Notes under the pieces: generated by a model | What the model was told of the DNA's origin: nothing | Seen by the model: the letters and a program-made list of their open reading frames with translations, nothing else | Database searches by the model: none | Made by a program: the position numbers and the translations under genes | In this document: positions 45,779 through 55,531 of the stretch, in pieces | How positions within the stretch are numbered: position 1 is the stretch's first letter | How the letters are laid out: every line of letters begins with the position of its first letter | DNA from: CAJBVW01 sp964457335 | GTDB taxonomy: Bacteria; Myxococcota_A; UBA796; SXON01 | Reading direction: 5' to 3' | Assembly (NCBI GenBank): GCA_964457335.1 | Contig: CAYWGD010000023.1 | Span: 1 to 64,000, forward strand | Length of the DNA stretch: 64,000 nt

Positions 45779-47098
45779 GTGCTGTTCCTGCTGCTCGCGT
45801 GCGACTCGCCGGAGGTCGTCGTCGACGACCCGGCGCCCGAGGTGCCGCGCGGGCCGCCCACCGACACCTTCCCGAGCTTCTACGGGGAGGTTCCGCACAA
45901 CCTCCTGGTGGTCTCGGTCGACACGTTCCGGCGCGACCAGCTCGCACGTTACGGCGGCCGGGGCGACGCGGCGTTCCTCGACCGGCTGATCGCCGAGGGC
46001 GTGCCGCTCGACGCGCACCGCACCTGCTCGAACTGGACGTTCCCCTCGGTGATGTGCGTGGTCGAGGGGATGACGAACATCGAGGCCGGCTACGCGCCGG
46101 ACCTGCGGCTCCCCGGCGAGGCCCTGATGCCGGCCACCGTGCCCACGATGGCACAGCGGCTGTCCGCGGACGGGTGGCGGACGATGCTCGTCACGTCGAA
46201 CAGCTGGTTCTCGAGCGAGCACGACGCCGACCTCGGCTTCGACAGCTCCGAGCGCACCGACGACCGGCGCACGACCGCGGTGTTCGAGGCCGGCCTGGAC
46301 CGGCTCCAGCAGGCGCGCGCGGAGGGGGTGGACCGCTGGTACCTGCACCTCCACATCAAGGAGCCGCACCCCGCCTACAACCCGCCCGACGACTACCTCG
46401 ACGAGCTGGACGGGCTGCCCGAGCTGCCCTACGACCTCACCGACTCCGACTCGCACTACGAGGCCGGCGACGCCTGGCCCGAGATGACCGAGGAGGAGCG
46501 CGCGCAGCTGTTGGAGCAGCTCTGGATCCGCTACCGCGCGGAGATCCGCTGGATGAGCGACCAGCTGACCGAGCAGTTCGAGGCGCTGGACCGCGCCGGC
46601 TTCCTCGACGACACGCTCGTCGTGTTCTGGACCGACCACGGCGAGCAGTTCTGGGAGCACGGCGAGCAGACCCACGCGTATGGGCTCCATGACGAGGAGA
46701 ACGACGCCGTGGCGTTCTTCTGGGCCAGGAACATCGTGCCGGGCGAATGGGCGGAGCCCACCTCGCACATCGACCTCGCGCCGAGCTTGCTGGGGCTCTA
46801 CGGCGTCGACGGCGCCGGCATGACCGGCGTGCCCGTCGGCGAGGCCGACCCCGCGCGCGACCTGCACTTCGTCTCGGTGGCGCGCCACGGGGTCGTGCAG
46901 TCCGTCGTCCAGGACGGCTGGAAGCTGATCTACCGCTGGGAGACCGGCGAGCGCTGGCTCTACGACACGGTGAACGACCCGCTGGAGCTCGAGGACCGCT
47001 ACGCGCCCGGCGAGGAGCGGACGGCGGCGCTCGAGGCGTTGCTGCAGCCGAAGATCGAGGCCATGCAACCGTTGGCGCCGCGGCACACGCCGCTCTGA
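45779..47098 (+). CDS. Sulfatase-fold lipoprotein with Thr in place of the formylglycine Cys
   Basis: A 439-aa protein from GTG 45779, the only start available after the rpe stop. The signal is unusually short (MLFLLLAC, lipobox Cys8). Superfamily residues: VVSVDTFRRDQLARYG, the nucleophile loop CSNWTFPSVM, HLHIKEPHPAYN, and VVFWTDHGEQFWEHG. At the CxPSR position the sequence is TFPSV, so there is Thr and no formylglycine Cys. Such proteins are annotated as sulfatases but are more likely phosphohydrolases or phosphotransferases. Outer-envelope location is inferred from the lipobox. Confidence 0.82.
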   Translation: MLFLLLACDSPEVVVDDPAPEVPRGPPTDTFPSFYGEVPHNLLVVSVDTFRRDQLARYGGRGDAAFLDRLIAEGVPLDAHRTCSNWTFPSVMCVVEGMTNIEAGYAPDLRLPGEALMPATVPTMAQRLSADGWRTMLVTSNSWFSSEHDADLGFDSSERTDDRRTTAVFEAGLDRLQQARAEGVDRWYLHLHIKEPHPAYNPPDDYLDELDGLPELPYDLTDSDSHYEAGDAWPEMTEEERAQLLEQLWIRYRAEIRWMSDQLTEQFEALDRAGFLDDTLVVFWTDHGEQFWEHGEQTHAYGLHDEENDAVAFFWARNIVPGEWAEPTSHIDLAPSLLGLYGVDGAGMTGVPVGEADPARDLHFVSVARHGVVQSVVQDGWKLIYRWETGERWLYDTVNDPLELEDRYAPGEERTAALEALLQPKIEAMQPLAPRHTPL

Positions 47099-47135
47099 GG
47101 ACGGGCGGAAAGGCTGCGTGAGGTGCCCGGAGCGG

Positions 47136-47250
47136 GCGGCCGGCCCCTGGCCGGCCGGTCCCGGGCCGCGTCCGCGCGGACCGGGACCGAGGCCCCCCGG
47201 GCCGAGCCCCGGAGGGGACCGACCCCGCCTCCGGCGGGGGCACGCCCACC
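47136..47250 (+). repeat. Three-hairpin interspersed repeat, divergent copy D
   Basis: Keeps the order but not all bases of copies A-C: hairpin 1 at 47157-47188 (GGTCCCGG/CCGGGACC outer stem), hairpin 2 at 47191-47203 (GGCCC-CCC-GGGCC), and hairpin 3 at 47223-47239 (CCCCGCC-TCC-GGCGGGG). Linker words GACCGAGG and GGCCGAG are shared. Like copy B it sits directly 3' of a gene. Confidence 0.6.
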
Positions 47251-47282
47251 CGCGAGCCCGCGCCGTGGATACAGCATCCGAG

Positions 47283-47294
47283 TTGCAGTTGCAT
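47283..47294. promoter_or_regulatory. Candidate Zur operator upstream of the ZIP/permease gene
   Basis: TTGCAGTTGCAT, close to the palindrome TTGCA-NN-TGCAA. It ends 32 nt before the GTG at 47327. A matching site, TTGCTACTGCAA, ends exactly 32 nt before the repressor's GTG at 49662. Confidence 0.5.
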
Positions 47295-47326
47295 CCGCCG
47301 CCGCGGCGGGTCAGGCTGGCGGCCGC

Positions 47327-49171
<1,845 letters not shown>

Positions 49172-49177
49172 TCAAGG

Positions 49178-49198
49178 CCGGCGCGCCTCACGCGCCGG
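49178..49198. terminator. Hairpin between the transporter and repressor genes
   Basis: CCGGCGCG-CCTCA-CGCGCCGG, a perfect 8-bp stem in the 44-bp convergent spacer. It could stop transcription from both sides; no T-run is present. Confidence 0.5.
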
Positions 49199-49215
49199 TG
49201 CCCGCGCCGCCCTCG

Positions 49216-49662
49216 TCACCCCGACGCCTCGCAGCGGTCGCAGCGCCCGCGCAGCTGGATCGCGACCTTCCCCTGGCGCACCGCCCCCGGGACCTTGCCC
49301 GCCGGCACCGGGAGCACGAAGTCGGGGAGGCAGGCCACGTCGCCGCACTCCGTGCAGAGAAAATGCGGGTGCTCGTCGTCGCCGTGCGCGCGGTCGGGCC
49401 CCGCCGCGAGCTCGTAGCGCCAGACGTGGTCACCGAGGTCCACGCGGCGCAGGATCCCGACCTCCGTGAGGTCGACGAGGTTGCGGTAGAGCGTGGCGCG
49501 GTCCCAGCCGTCTTCCGCGAGCGCGGCCGTGATCTCGGGGTGGCTCGACGCGCTCGCGCGACCGCTCAGGATGCGGAGCACCGCCACGCGGGCCGCGGTC
49601 GCGCGGAGGCCCGCGGCGCGGAGGCGCTCGCGGAGGTCGGCGTCGGACGCGGTGTCGGACAC
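49216..49662 (-). CDS. zur: Fur-family metalloregulator, probably Zur
   Basis: GTG 49662 is preceded by aggag with 7-nt spacing and gives 148 aa; a TTG at 49710 would overlap the operator. N-terminal winged helix (RERLRAAGLRATAARVAVLR, ALAEDGWDRATLYRNLVDL). The dimer/metal domain contains HGDDEHPHFLCTECGDVACL and a final CDRCEASG, so both CxxC zinc pairs are present. Fur relatives repress when metal-bound. The neighbouring ZIP-type transporter points to zinc. Its own promoter carries the same palindrome as the transporter, indicating autoregulation. Confidence 0.85.
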   Translation of the reverse strand: MSDTASDADLRERLRAAGLRATAARVAVLRILSGRASASSHPEITAALAEDGWDRATLYRNLVDLTEVGILRRVDLGDHVWRYELAAGPDRAHGDDEHPHFLCTECGDVACLPDFVLPVPAGKVPGAVRQGKVAIQLRGRCDRCEASG

Positions 49663-49694
49663 GTGGCTCCTGGACGGACGGGCAACCGGGCGTG

Positions 49695-49722
49695 TTGCTA
49701 CTGCAACCAAGATGCAATAACA
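49695..49722. promoter_or_regulatory. Candidate Zur operators in the zur/lipoprotein divergent promoter
   Basis: TTGCTACTGCAA (49695-49706), the centre of the perfect inverted repeat GTTGC-TACT-GCAAC at 49694-49707, is followed by a second TGCAA half-site in GATGCAATAACAC (from 49711). The arrangement could control both the repressor and the lipoprotein starting at 49781. Confidence 0.5.
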
Positions 49723-49780
49723 CCCTTCACGCTCAGTCTATCCCGCTCGGGTCCCCCCACCGGCGGGCTCCGGAGGTCCC

Positions 49781-50236
49781 ATGCTCGTCGCCCTCGCCCT
49801 GATGCTGTCCGGCTGCACTTCGACCGAGAAGGAGGAGGATCCCGCCGCGCACGCCTGCGAGCAGGTGGCCGAGGCCGGAACCGCGGTGGCCGCGGGCGCC
49901 GATCCCGCTGCGGCCGGCGCCATCACCATCGGGGAGGCGCCCTTCACGGTCACGCTCGTGGACTCGGCCCCTGGCTACGTCTCGGTGGAGGTGACCGGGG
50001 ACACGGCGGCGCTCCTGTTCCTCGACACGGCGGACGTCGCGGCCTCGCTCTGGCACGGCGACGAGGAGGTGGGCCTGCCCGACCCGGCGCCGAACGAGCT
50101 CTGCCCGGACGAGATCCCGGAGCACTACGACCTCGACTTCCACGAGGCGGGGACGTGGACGCTCGAGCTCGGCCCGGCGGCGGTCCCGGACGTGTGGCTG
50201 CTCCTGATCTCGGCCGAAGGGCACGGGCACGAGTAG
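49781..50236 (+). CDS. Small lipoprotein divergent from zur
   Basis: A 151-aa exported protein; ATG follows ggaggt. MLVALALMLSGC gives a lipobox Cys at residue 12. The rest is a beta-rich domain of about 120 residues with a His/Glu end (AEGHGHE) and two further Cys. No family recognised. It shares the promoter region holding candidate Zur sites, so a zinc-responsive periplasmic or outer-membrane role is a reasonable guess. Confidence 0.7.
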   Translation: MLVALALMLSGCTSTEKEEDPAAHACEQVAEAGTAVAAGADPAAAGAITIGEAPFTVTLVDSAPGYVSVEVTGDTAALLFLDTADVAASLWHGDEEVGLPDPAPNELCPDEIPEHYDLDFHEAGTWTLELGPAAVPDVWLLLISAEGHGHE

Positions 50237-50276
50237 CCGCCCGCTGGCGTCGCGCCGCCCATTCGCAGCGGATGGG

Positions 50277-50303
50277 TTGACGACGCCCGGGGTGCTCGAT
50301 AAT
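50277..50303 (+). promoter_or_regulatory. tRNA-Pro promoter
   Basis: TTGACG (50277-50282) and GATAAT (50298-50303) with 15-nt spacing, 13 nt upstream of the tRNA. The spacing is shorter than ideal, but the hexamers stand out in this GC-rich sequence. Confidence 0.55.
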
Positions 50304-50315
50304 AAGCGGCCCGTT

Positions 50316-50393
50316 CGGGGTGTAGCGCAGCCTGGCTAGCGCGTCTGGTTCGGGACCAGAAGGTCGTGGGTTCGAATCCCGCCACCCCGACCA
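50316..50393 (+). tRNA. tRNA-Pro (anticodon CGG)
   Basis: A full cloverleaf can be drawn: acceptor CGGGGTG/CACCCCG, anticodon stem TCTGG/CCAGA with loop TTCGGGA (anticodon CGG at 50351-50353), T arm GTGGG-TTCGAAT-CCCGC, discriminator A and an encoded CCA. It reads codon CCG, which is expected to be frequent in a genome this GC-rich. Its last bases are duplicated at 51914-51928. Confidence 0.96.
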
Positions 50394-50395
50394 TC
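50381..50395 (+). repeat. attL-like direct repeat (tRNA-Pro 3' end)
   Basis: GCCACCCCGACCATC, comprising the tRNA 3' acceptor arm, CCA and two following bases. An exact copy lies at 51914-51928 in the same orientation, bracketing the islet with the VapBC module. Confidence 0.7.
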
Positions 50396-50400
50396 CTGTG

Positions 50401-50446
50401 AAGGCCCGTCCGAGTCGTGAGATTCGGGCGGGCCTTCCTCGTTTTT
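50401..50446 (+). terminator. Intrinsic terminator of tRNA-Pro
   Basis: A 13-bp stem AAGGCCCGTCCGA / TCGGGCGGGCCTT (one G-U pair) with a 10-nt loop, followed by CCTCGTTTTT. The clearest rho-independent terminator in the window. Confidence 0.85.
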
Positions 50447-50753
50447 CGGGGTTCGATGTCCTGGTGGCGTTCGGGACCACGCCACCGCGAGCAAGGTGCA
50501 ACCTGCCTTTCGCGGTTCGAAACCAGTCAGCGCTCGCCCGCCATCGGCCTCGCCGCCGTCGGCTCGCCCCCAAGATCCACCAGCGTCGGAGCGCGGCGCA
50601 CATTCGCGATCGCCGAGGCCGCTGCTCGCCAGCCTCGTCTGCAGGTAGGACGCGCGGCCGTCACCGGCGGCCGCCCGCTACGCTCGGACCGTCACGCCCG
50701 TCGAGGCACACCAGCCCGCCAGCCCCAAGCGCGGCGAGCGCCATCTGTCTGAG
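50447..50753. other. Islet segment without a gene
   Basis: No start-codon-led frame here has convincing codon use, similarity or a ribosome binding site. It lies inside the direct-repeat-bounded islet, between the tRNA terminator and the truncated DHFR-like gene, and probably holds decayed sequence. Confidence 0.5.
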
Positions 50754-51160
50754 TCAGCGCGCGCGCCGGTAGTGCATTGCGACCGCGCCGCTGCGGAGCG
50801 GCTTCGCCGAGACCAGCTCGAGCCGTCGCGTGCTGGGCAGCCCGCTCTGGTACAGGGTCGGGCCGTGGCCGGCGATCCTGGGGTGGACGAGGAACTTGTA
50901 CTCGTCGATCAGATCCAGCCGGTCCAGCTCGGTCGCGAGCTTGCCGCTACCGAGGAGCACGCCGGCCGGGGTCGCGTCCTTGAGCTTCTGCACGCCCGTG
51001 CGCAGGTCGCCGGCGATGTGGTGGCTGTTGGTCCACGGGAAGTCCTTTCGCGTCGACGACACCACGTACTTCGGCTTGGCCTCCAGCTTGACCGCCCACT
51101 CGCGCATCGCCGGCGGCGCCTCCTCGTCGCCGCGGGCGACCGCCGGTCGTCGAGAAGGTC
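50754..51160 (-). pseudogene. Truncated dihydrofolate-reductase-like (RibD C-terminal) gene
   Basis: The frame reading MREWAVKLEAKPKYVVSSTR, FPWTNSHHIAGDL, GVLLGSGKLATELDRLDLID and YKFLVHPRIAGHGPTLY matches the C-terminal half of the DHFR/RibD-like family (about 180-190 aa when intact). The N-terminal half with the cofactor-binding SLDGY-type motif is gone; upstream sequence in frame is unrelated and overlaps vapC. A remnant carried in the islet. Confidence 0.75.
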
Positions 51161-51165
51161 GATGC

Positions 51166-51567
51166 TCACCGGGCCGGCCCGAGCTCATCCAGGGTCCGAA
51201 TCCGCCCGACTCCAGGCGCGTAGCCCGCGAGAGCGCGAAGGTCGTCTGGGTCACTGGTGAGTACGTCGTCCTTCCGGTCGGCTGCCGACCGGACCACGAA
51301 CGCATCCACCACGTCGGCGGTCCCAGCGCGGGCAGAGAGCTCCCCGGTACGTCTCGATCCGTTCGCGTCGAACGGCACCTCACGACACCCATCGAGGACG
51401 ATCGCCAGCCGCACATCGCGCGGGCCGCGCCATGCCTGCGCCACGACGGGCGACGGAACCGAGGCCACCAACCCCTTCGACGTCAGCCACTTCCACCAGA
51501 CCCAGAACCGGCGGTCGTCACGGCCCGCCGCGATCAAGGCGCCCGTGTCGAGCGTCACTCCCGCCAT
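51166..51567 (-). CDS. vapC: PIN-domain toxin of a VapBC-type module
   Basis: A 133-aa PIN-domain protein. Visible acidic positions: GVTLDTGALIAA (first Asp), ADVVDAFVV (middle Asp) and VLTSDPDDLRAL (last Asp pair), the quartet that binds Mg2+ in PIN ribonucleases. Overlaps the antitoxin gene by 13 nt, so it is coupled. VapC enzymes cut RNA, often initiator tRNA or rRNA, when freed from the antitoxin. Confidence 0.87.
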   Translation of the reverse strand: MAGVTLDTGALIAAGRDDRRFWVWWKWLTSKGLVASVPSPVVAQAWRGPRDVRLAIVLDGCREVPFDANGSRRTGELSARAGTADVVDAFVVRSAADRKDDVLTSDPDDLRALAGYAPGVGRIRTLDELGPAR

Positions 51568-51773
51568 GCGCGCTCCGTCGCCGCGAGCTCGTCGTCAGTG
51601 ATCTCCCCATGCTCGCGCTCCCACGCCGCGATGGCCAGCGACGCGTTGCGGAGGAGGAGGCGAGACTCGGCCGCCCGCGCGAGCCACGCCGAGAGAGTCG
51701 AGCCATCGGCTTGGGCCGCGTCGCGGATGCGAGCGGCGAGGTCTTCCGGAAGGGAGAGGGAGAGGCGTTCCAT
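51555..51773 (-). CDS. vapB: Ribbon-helix-helix antitoxin
   Basis: A 72-aa protein whose first 45 residues (MERLSLSLPEDLAARIRDAA, then STLSAWLARAAE) form a ribbon-helix-helix DNA-binding domain. The C-terminal tail (GEITDDELAATERAWRE) should wrap the toxin. The ATG has no Shine-Dalgarno and lies where transcription is expected to begin (see the promoter entry), so the mRNA may be leaderless. Confidence 0.85.
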   Translation of the reverse strand: MERLSLSLPEDLAARIRDAAQADGSTLSAWLARAAESRLLLRNASLAIAAWEREHGEITDDELAATERAWRE

Positions 51774-51779
51774 GCGGCC

Positions 51780-51808
51780 ATCATACGACCGTAATACGGG
51801 GCCGTCAA
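51780..51808 (-). promoter_or_regulatory. vapBC promoter with built-in operator
   Basis: On the minus strand: TTGACG (51803-51808), 17-nt spacer, TATGAT (51780-51785). The spacer contains the perfect 11-bp palindrome CCGTATTACGG (51789-51799), well placed for the ribbon-helix-helix antitoxin to repress. Only 6 nt separate the -10 box from the vapB ATG. Confidence 0.7.
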
Positions 51809-51913
51809 CGGGTCGCCGCGCTTGACGACCTCAGGAACACGCAGCCTCGAACCCGAGCATCCTCTCGCTGGACCATCCCCTCGGATCCAGCCACCAAGTT
51901 CGATGAGCATTCG

Positions 51914-51928
51914 GCCACCCCGACCATC
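51914..51928 (+). repeat. attR-like direct repeat
   Basis: Exact 15-bp copy of the tRNA-Pro 3' end (50381-50395), 106 bp beyond the vapBC promoter and next to the truncated 3' end of the Gly/Pro-rich pseudogene. Marks the likely right border of a 1.5-kb islet. Confidence 0.7.
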
Positions 51929-51959
51929 GATGGAACGCCCTCGGATCGCCGCCCTCGAG

Positions 51960-52423
51960 TTCGTGCAAGCGTGACGGAACAGCGTCTCCGTGAGGGTGGC
52001 GCCCTTCACCTTGCGTTCAAGGGCAACGCCGAACGACGTGGTGCGGGCGCGCGCGGAGCGTGCCCGCGGGCGTGGGCACGCGACCGTGAAGCCATCGTCC
52101 GTCGCGCCCACCTGCGGGCCGAGGGGCCACCGGGCCCGCCGCCCATCCCGCCCCCTGGTAGGCCGCCCCCCATGCTACCCGCCGGGGGTGCGCCGCCCAT
52201 CCCACCCCCTGGTAGGCCGCCCCCCATGCTACCCGCCGGGGGTGCGCCGCCCATCCCACCCCCTGGTGGGCCACCGCCTGATCCAGGGGGCCCCCCTCCC
52301 GGAGCCGGCGCGAACGCGGCGACTGCCGCCTCGGCCGGGTCGCTCCGTGCCTGATCGAGTCGCCCCGTACCCGCAAGGTCATCGGCGGGACCGGCGAGCG
52401 CGCTCGCGAGGATGAGGAACCAC
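51960..52423 (-). pseudogene. Decayed paralogue of the Gly/Pro-rich secreted protein gene at 61504-62223
   Basis: From GTG 52423 it reads VWFLILASALAGPADDLAG, nearly the same as MWFLLLSTALAGPADDLAG of the intact gene, then a Gly/Pro/Met repeat with a 54-bp tandem duplication (units starting 52142, 52196, 52250). The later homologous segment FGVALERKVKGATLTETLFR (intact copy: FGVALERKAKGAILTETLFR) is in another frame. An internal deletion is visible between the two parts, and the last 40-odd codons are missing. It follows the CotH gene by 10 bp. Confidence 0.8.
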
Positions 52424-52433
52424 ACAGCGGCTC

Positions 52434-54032
52434 CTACTCGGGCACCGCCGCCTGGACGGCGTCGTGACGTTGCCGCACGTGCGCGTTCATGTCGGCGAGC
52501 GCCGCGTCCCAATCGGCCTCGGAGGTCAAGAAGGTGCTCCCCTCGACCTCCCCGTCAGCGCCGAAGAGCGAGGGACGGACGATCTCGGCGAGCTCGGCCG
52601 CGCGCGTCTCGAAGGAGTCGACGCCGTACGCCCCCTCGAGCGCCTCGGACAGGTACTGCCGGTACGTTGCGGCGTAGGTCGGGTCGTCGAGCACCCGTCG
52701 GATCATCGGCCAATCGTCGCCGACATCGTCCAGCAGGGGGTCCGAGCCGCCCCCCATACCGCCGCCGGCCATCAGGCTCAGGTTGTGGTCCCAGGGAATC
52801 CACGCCAGCCGCCCACCGTCGGTGGGTACGCCGTAGAGGTAGTAGTTGTGGGCCATGCTCCCATAGGCGTCCCAGTTGTCGATGGCCGTGTTGACGGCGA
52901 GCCAGCGCAGGAATCCGTCCACGTCGGCGGTCGCCTCGAGCTCCGCGCGCCAGCTCGCGGTGTCACCTTCGCCGCTACCCAGCGCGGCGACCAGGGCCTC
53001 GACGTCGGACCAATCCTCGTCCTTTTCGTTCGACTTCTTCGCGAAGGTCTCCTCATCGAAGCAGGCGAGCGTCGCGCAGTCCCCGTCCGGCTTGTAGAGG
53101 TTGCCTGCGTCATCGCCGAAGACCCGTGTCATCATCGCGTCCGAGGGATCCTCCATCATCGTGTAGAGGCCGAGGTACTGCGCTCCCTCGCCGGCATCGA
53201 GGTAGACCGCGTAGAAGGCATTGCGCGCGGCCGGGACACCACGATCCTCGAGGATCTCGCTGGCCAGCACCTCGTGCAGCAGCGTCGAGTCGCCCTGCCC
53301 GCTTCCGAAGGTCAGCTCCTTGAAGCCGAAGAAGCGCTGGTCCTCGACTTCGGGCCGGTCGTCCTCGTAGCGGTCGAAGTCGAGTCGGAAGGGGAGCTTC
53401 GTTACACCCGCCTGCCACGCCGAGATGAGCGTGGCATTCCCCTTGAAGCGCATCCCGACGCTGCACCAGGTCTGGCCGTCCGCCTGCACCGTCACCGCGT
53501 GGTAGCTGGGATCCGACGGCAGGAAGGACAGATCCCCCCCGCCCCCATCCATGCCACCGTCGCCGTCCGGGACGCAGACGAGCGCGTCCCCCTGGCGCTG
53601 GCAGGTGCCTTCGAGGTCCATCCCACCCATGTCGATCGCGCAGGCGTCGCCCTCGGAGAGACCGTCACACGCGGCTTCCATCGCCTCGCTCATCCCGCCC
53701 ATCCCGGTGTCGAAACCGTCCGGCGGGCCGTCTTCGCCAAGGTCCCCGCCACCGCCGAGGCCGCCGCCTGAGCCGAACGCCGAGCCGGAGAGCGCCTCGA
53801 GCTCGGCATACATCGCCGCGTAGTCCTCGGCTGCGATGGTGATGTCCACGCGGTGGACGGCGGACTTGTCGAACACGCCGTCGTAGTCCGGTGTGTCGAG
53901 CTTGCCGTGGGTCGCCTCGGTCCAGGAGGCCGTTCGGTCGCCGACGACGTCGCAATCGCCGGTCCCCTCGTCGTGGGCATCCGTGGGATCGGGAGCCTGC
54001 GAACAGGCGGAGAGGAGCAGGAGGATGTGCAT
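52434..54032 (-). CDS. CotH-kinase-family lipoprotein
   Basis: A 532-aa exported protein; MHILLLLSAC places a lipobox Cys at residue 10. After a 35-residue acidic linker comes the CotH domain: VHRVDITIAAEDYAAMYAEL, VGMRFKGNAT, KLPFRLDFDRYE, FGFKELTFGSGQGD, and the catalytic-region segments NTAIDNWDAYGSMAHNYYLY and LAWIPWDHNLSL. A Gly/Met-rich loop (about 90-165) interrupts it. CotH proteins are atypical protein kinases; extracellular bacterial versions are common but poorly understood. It is 80 bp downstream of the histidine kinase on the same strand. Confidence 0.87.
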   Translation of the reverse strand: MHILLLLSACSQAPDPTDAHDEGTGDCDVVGDRTASWTEATHGKLDTPDYDGVFDKSAVHRVDITIAAEDYAAMYAELEALSGSAFGSGGGLGGGGDLGEDGPPDGFDTGMGGMSEAMEAACDGLSEGDACAIDMGGMDLEGTCQRQGDALVCVPDGDGGMDGGGGDLSFLPSDPSYHAVTVQADGQTWCSVGMRFKGNATLISAWQAGVTKLPFRLDFDRYEDDRPEVEDQRFFGFKELTFGSGQGDSTLLHEVLASEILEDRGVPAARNAFYAVYLDAGEGAQYLGLYTMMEDPSDAMMTRVFGDDAGNLYKPDGDCATLACFDEETFAKKSNEKDEDWSDVEALVAALGSGEGDTASWRAELEATADVDGFLRWLAVNTAIDNWDAYGSMAHNYYLYGVPTDGGRLAWIPWDHNLSLMAGGGMGGGSDPLLDDVGDDWPMIRRVLDDPTYAATYRQYLSEALEGAYGVDSFETRAAELAEIVRPSLFGADGEVEGSTFLTSEADWDAALADMNAHVRQRHDAVQAAVPE

Positions 54033-54112
54033 CGGAACCTCGGCAACAGACTAGCAACGAGGGGCCGACGATTCTGTGAGCGGAGGGCTTCGAATTGTTG
54101 CGGAGTGTAGCG

Positions 54113-55360
54113 TCAGCCCGCATCCGGAGGCGCGGCGGGCCATTCGAGCACGAAGCTCGCGCCGCCGCCCGCGTGCGACTCGGCGAACACGCGCCCGCGG
54201 TGCCGTTCGGCCGCCCGACGGACGATCGCGAGCCCGAGGCCCACGCCGCCGCGCTCGCGTGACCGGCTGGGGTCGAGTCGCGCGAAGGGCTCGAAGATCC
54301 GCTCGACGTCCGCGAGCGGGATCCCCGGGCCGTCGTCCTGCACCCGGACGTTCACGATGTCCGCGGCCGTGGTGACACCGACGACCACCCAGGACTGGGC
54401 GTGCTCGGCGGCGTTGCGGAGGAGATTCCCGACCGCGCGGCGGAACAGGCGGGCATCGCCGCGTGCGAGCAGGCGGGACGGCAGGACACATCGCAGCCGA
54501 TCGTCGGCGAGGGACTCGACCTCGCGACGGATGGCCTCCCCGGCGTCGAAGACCTCGAGCTCCGCGCAGCCGCGCGGTCCGTCGAGCTGTACCCAATCCA
54601 CCAGCTCCGCGGTGAGGCGATCCAGCTCGTCGAGATCGATCCGCAGGGCGTCCACGCGTCCCTTGGCGTCCTCGGGCAACCGGGCGCGCAGGAGCTCCAC
54701 GTGGAGCGCTACGCGGGACAGCGGGGTGCCAAGCTCGTGCGCGACCGCGTGCAGGAGCTCTTCCCGGTCCCGCATCCGGCGTTGCAGCGTGGAGGCCATG
54801 CGATCGAAGCCCGCGCCGAGGCGGCCGACGAGGTCCGCCCGTGGGTCCCCGACCCGGGCGTCCAGCTGCCCGCCCTGGAGCGCATCCATCGCCGACTCGA
54901 TCGCCTCCAGCCGCCTCGCGAGGGGCCACACCACTCCCAGCGCCGCCCCCGAGACGAGAACCCCGGAGACCAGGATCCCCACGATGACGGCAACGTGGTC
55001 GGGCGCCGGGACGTCGAGCGGGCCCACCACCAACTGGTTCCGTCCCTCGTCGAGCGGGAGGTAGAACCGCGCACCGCCCGGCCCGAAGCGGGGTCTCGGC
55101 TCCGGCTCGGGCGGACTCGCGGCCTCGAGCGCCAGCGGAAGCTCGACCTGCCTGCGGAGCCGCTCCAGCTCCGCGGGCCGATCCGCCGGGTCGAGCGCGT
55201 CGAGGCGACGTTGGGCGGCGCCGAGTCCGGCCTTCAGCAGGAGGCCGGGGAAGGGGTCGTCCCTCGTCCGGTGAGGCAGGGCGACGGCGGCGAAGACCAG
55301 CGAGCAGCCGACCACCACGGCCGCCATGATGGCGGCCACGCGCAGGACGAGCGCCCTCAC
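54113..55360 (-). CDS. Membrane sensor histidine kinase (HisKA type)
   Basis: GTG 55360 begins VRALVLRVAAIMAAVVVG, a first membrane helix, giving 415 aa. Periplasmic sensor about 28-120, second helix about 122-145, HAMP-like linker, phospho-acceptor His208 in LLHAVAHELGTPLSRV, and an HATPase with GNLLRNAAEHA, DDGPGIP and GGVGLGLAIVRR. No regulator gene is adjacent; the OmpR-type regulator at 60809 on the other side of the TonB operon is the obvious candidate partner. Divergent from exbB, with 171 bp between. Confidence 0.93.
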   Translation of the reverse strand: MRALVLRVAAIMAAVVVGCSLVFAAVALPHRTRDDPFPGLLLKAGLGAAQRRLDALDPADRPAELERLRRQVELPLALEAASPPEPEPRPRFGPGGARFYLPLDEGRNQLVVGPLDVPAPDHVAVIVGILVSGVLVSGAALGVVWPLARRLEAIESAMDALQGGQLDARVGDPRADLVGRLGAGFDRMASTLQRRMRDREELLHAVAHELGTPLSRVALHVELLRARLPEDAKGRVDALRIDLDELDRLTAELVDWVQLDGPRGCAELEVFDAGEAIRREVESLADDRLRCVLPSRLLARGDARLFRRAVGNLLRNAAEHAQSWVVVGVTTAADIVNVRVQDDGPGIPLADVERIFEPFARLDPSRSRERGGVGLGLAIVRRAAERHRGRVFAESHAGGGASFVLEWPAAPPDAG

Positions 55361-55531
55361 GGGCGCCTCTTGTGACAGGTCGTGTACATCTCGCGAACCT
55401 ACCGCCCCGGGCGCCCCCGAAGTCGCGCCGCAACGCTTCGCAACGGTTCGCTGCACATCCCCGACAGGCGGCACCCGGCCGCGACGGTACACCCACGCCA
55501 CTCATCGACCGACCCGTGTGTGGAGGCAGGT

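Noticed and set aside
45779..47098. Calling the protein an arylsulfatase
   Set aside because: The formylglycine motif CxPSR is not present; Thr occupies the nucleophile position.
51166..51416. Full-length DHFR-like protein by extending the frame upstream to 51416
   Set aside because: The added N-terminal residues are antisense-like sequence within vapC and lack the DHFR/RibD cofactor motifs.
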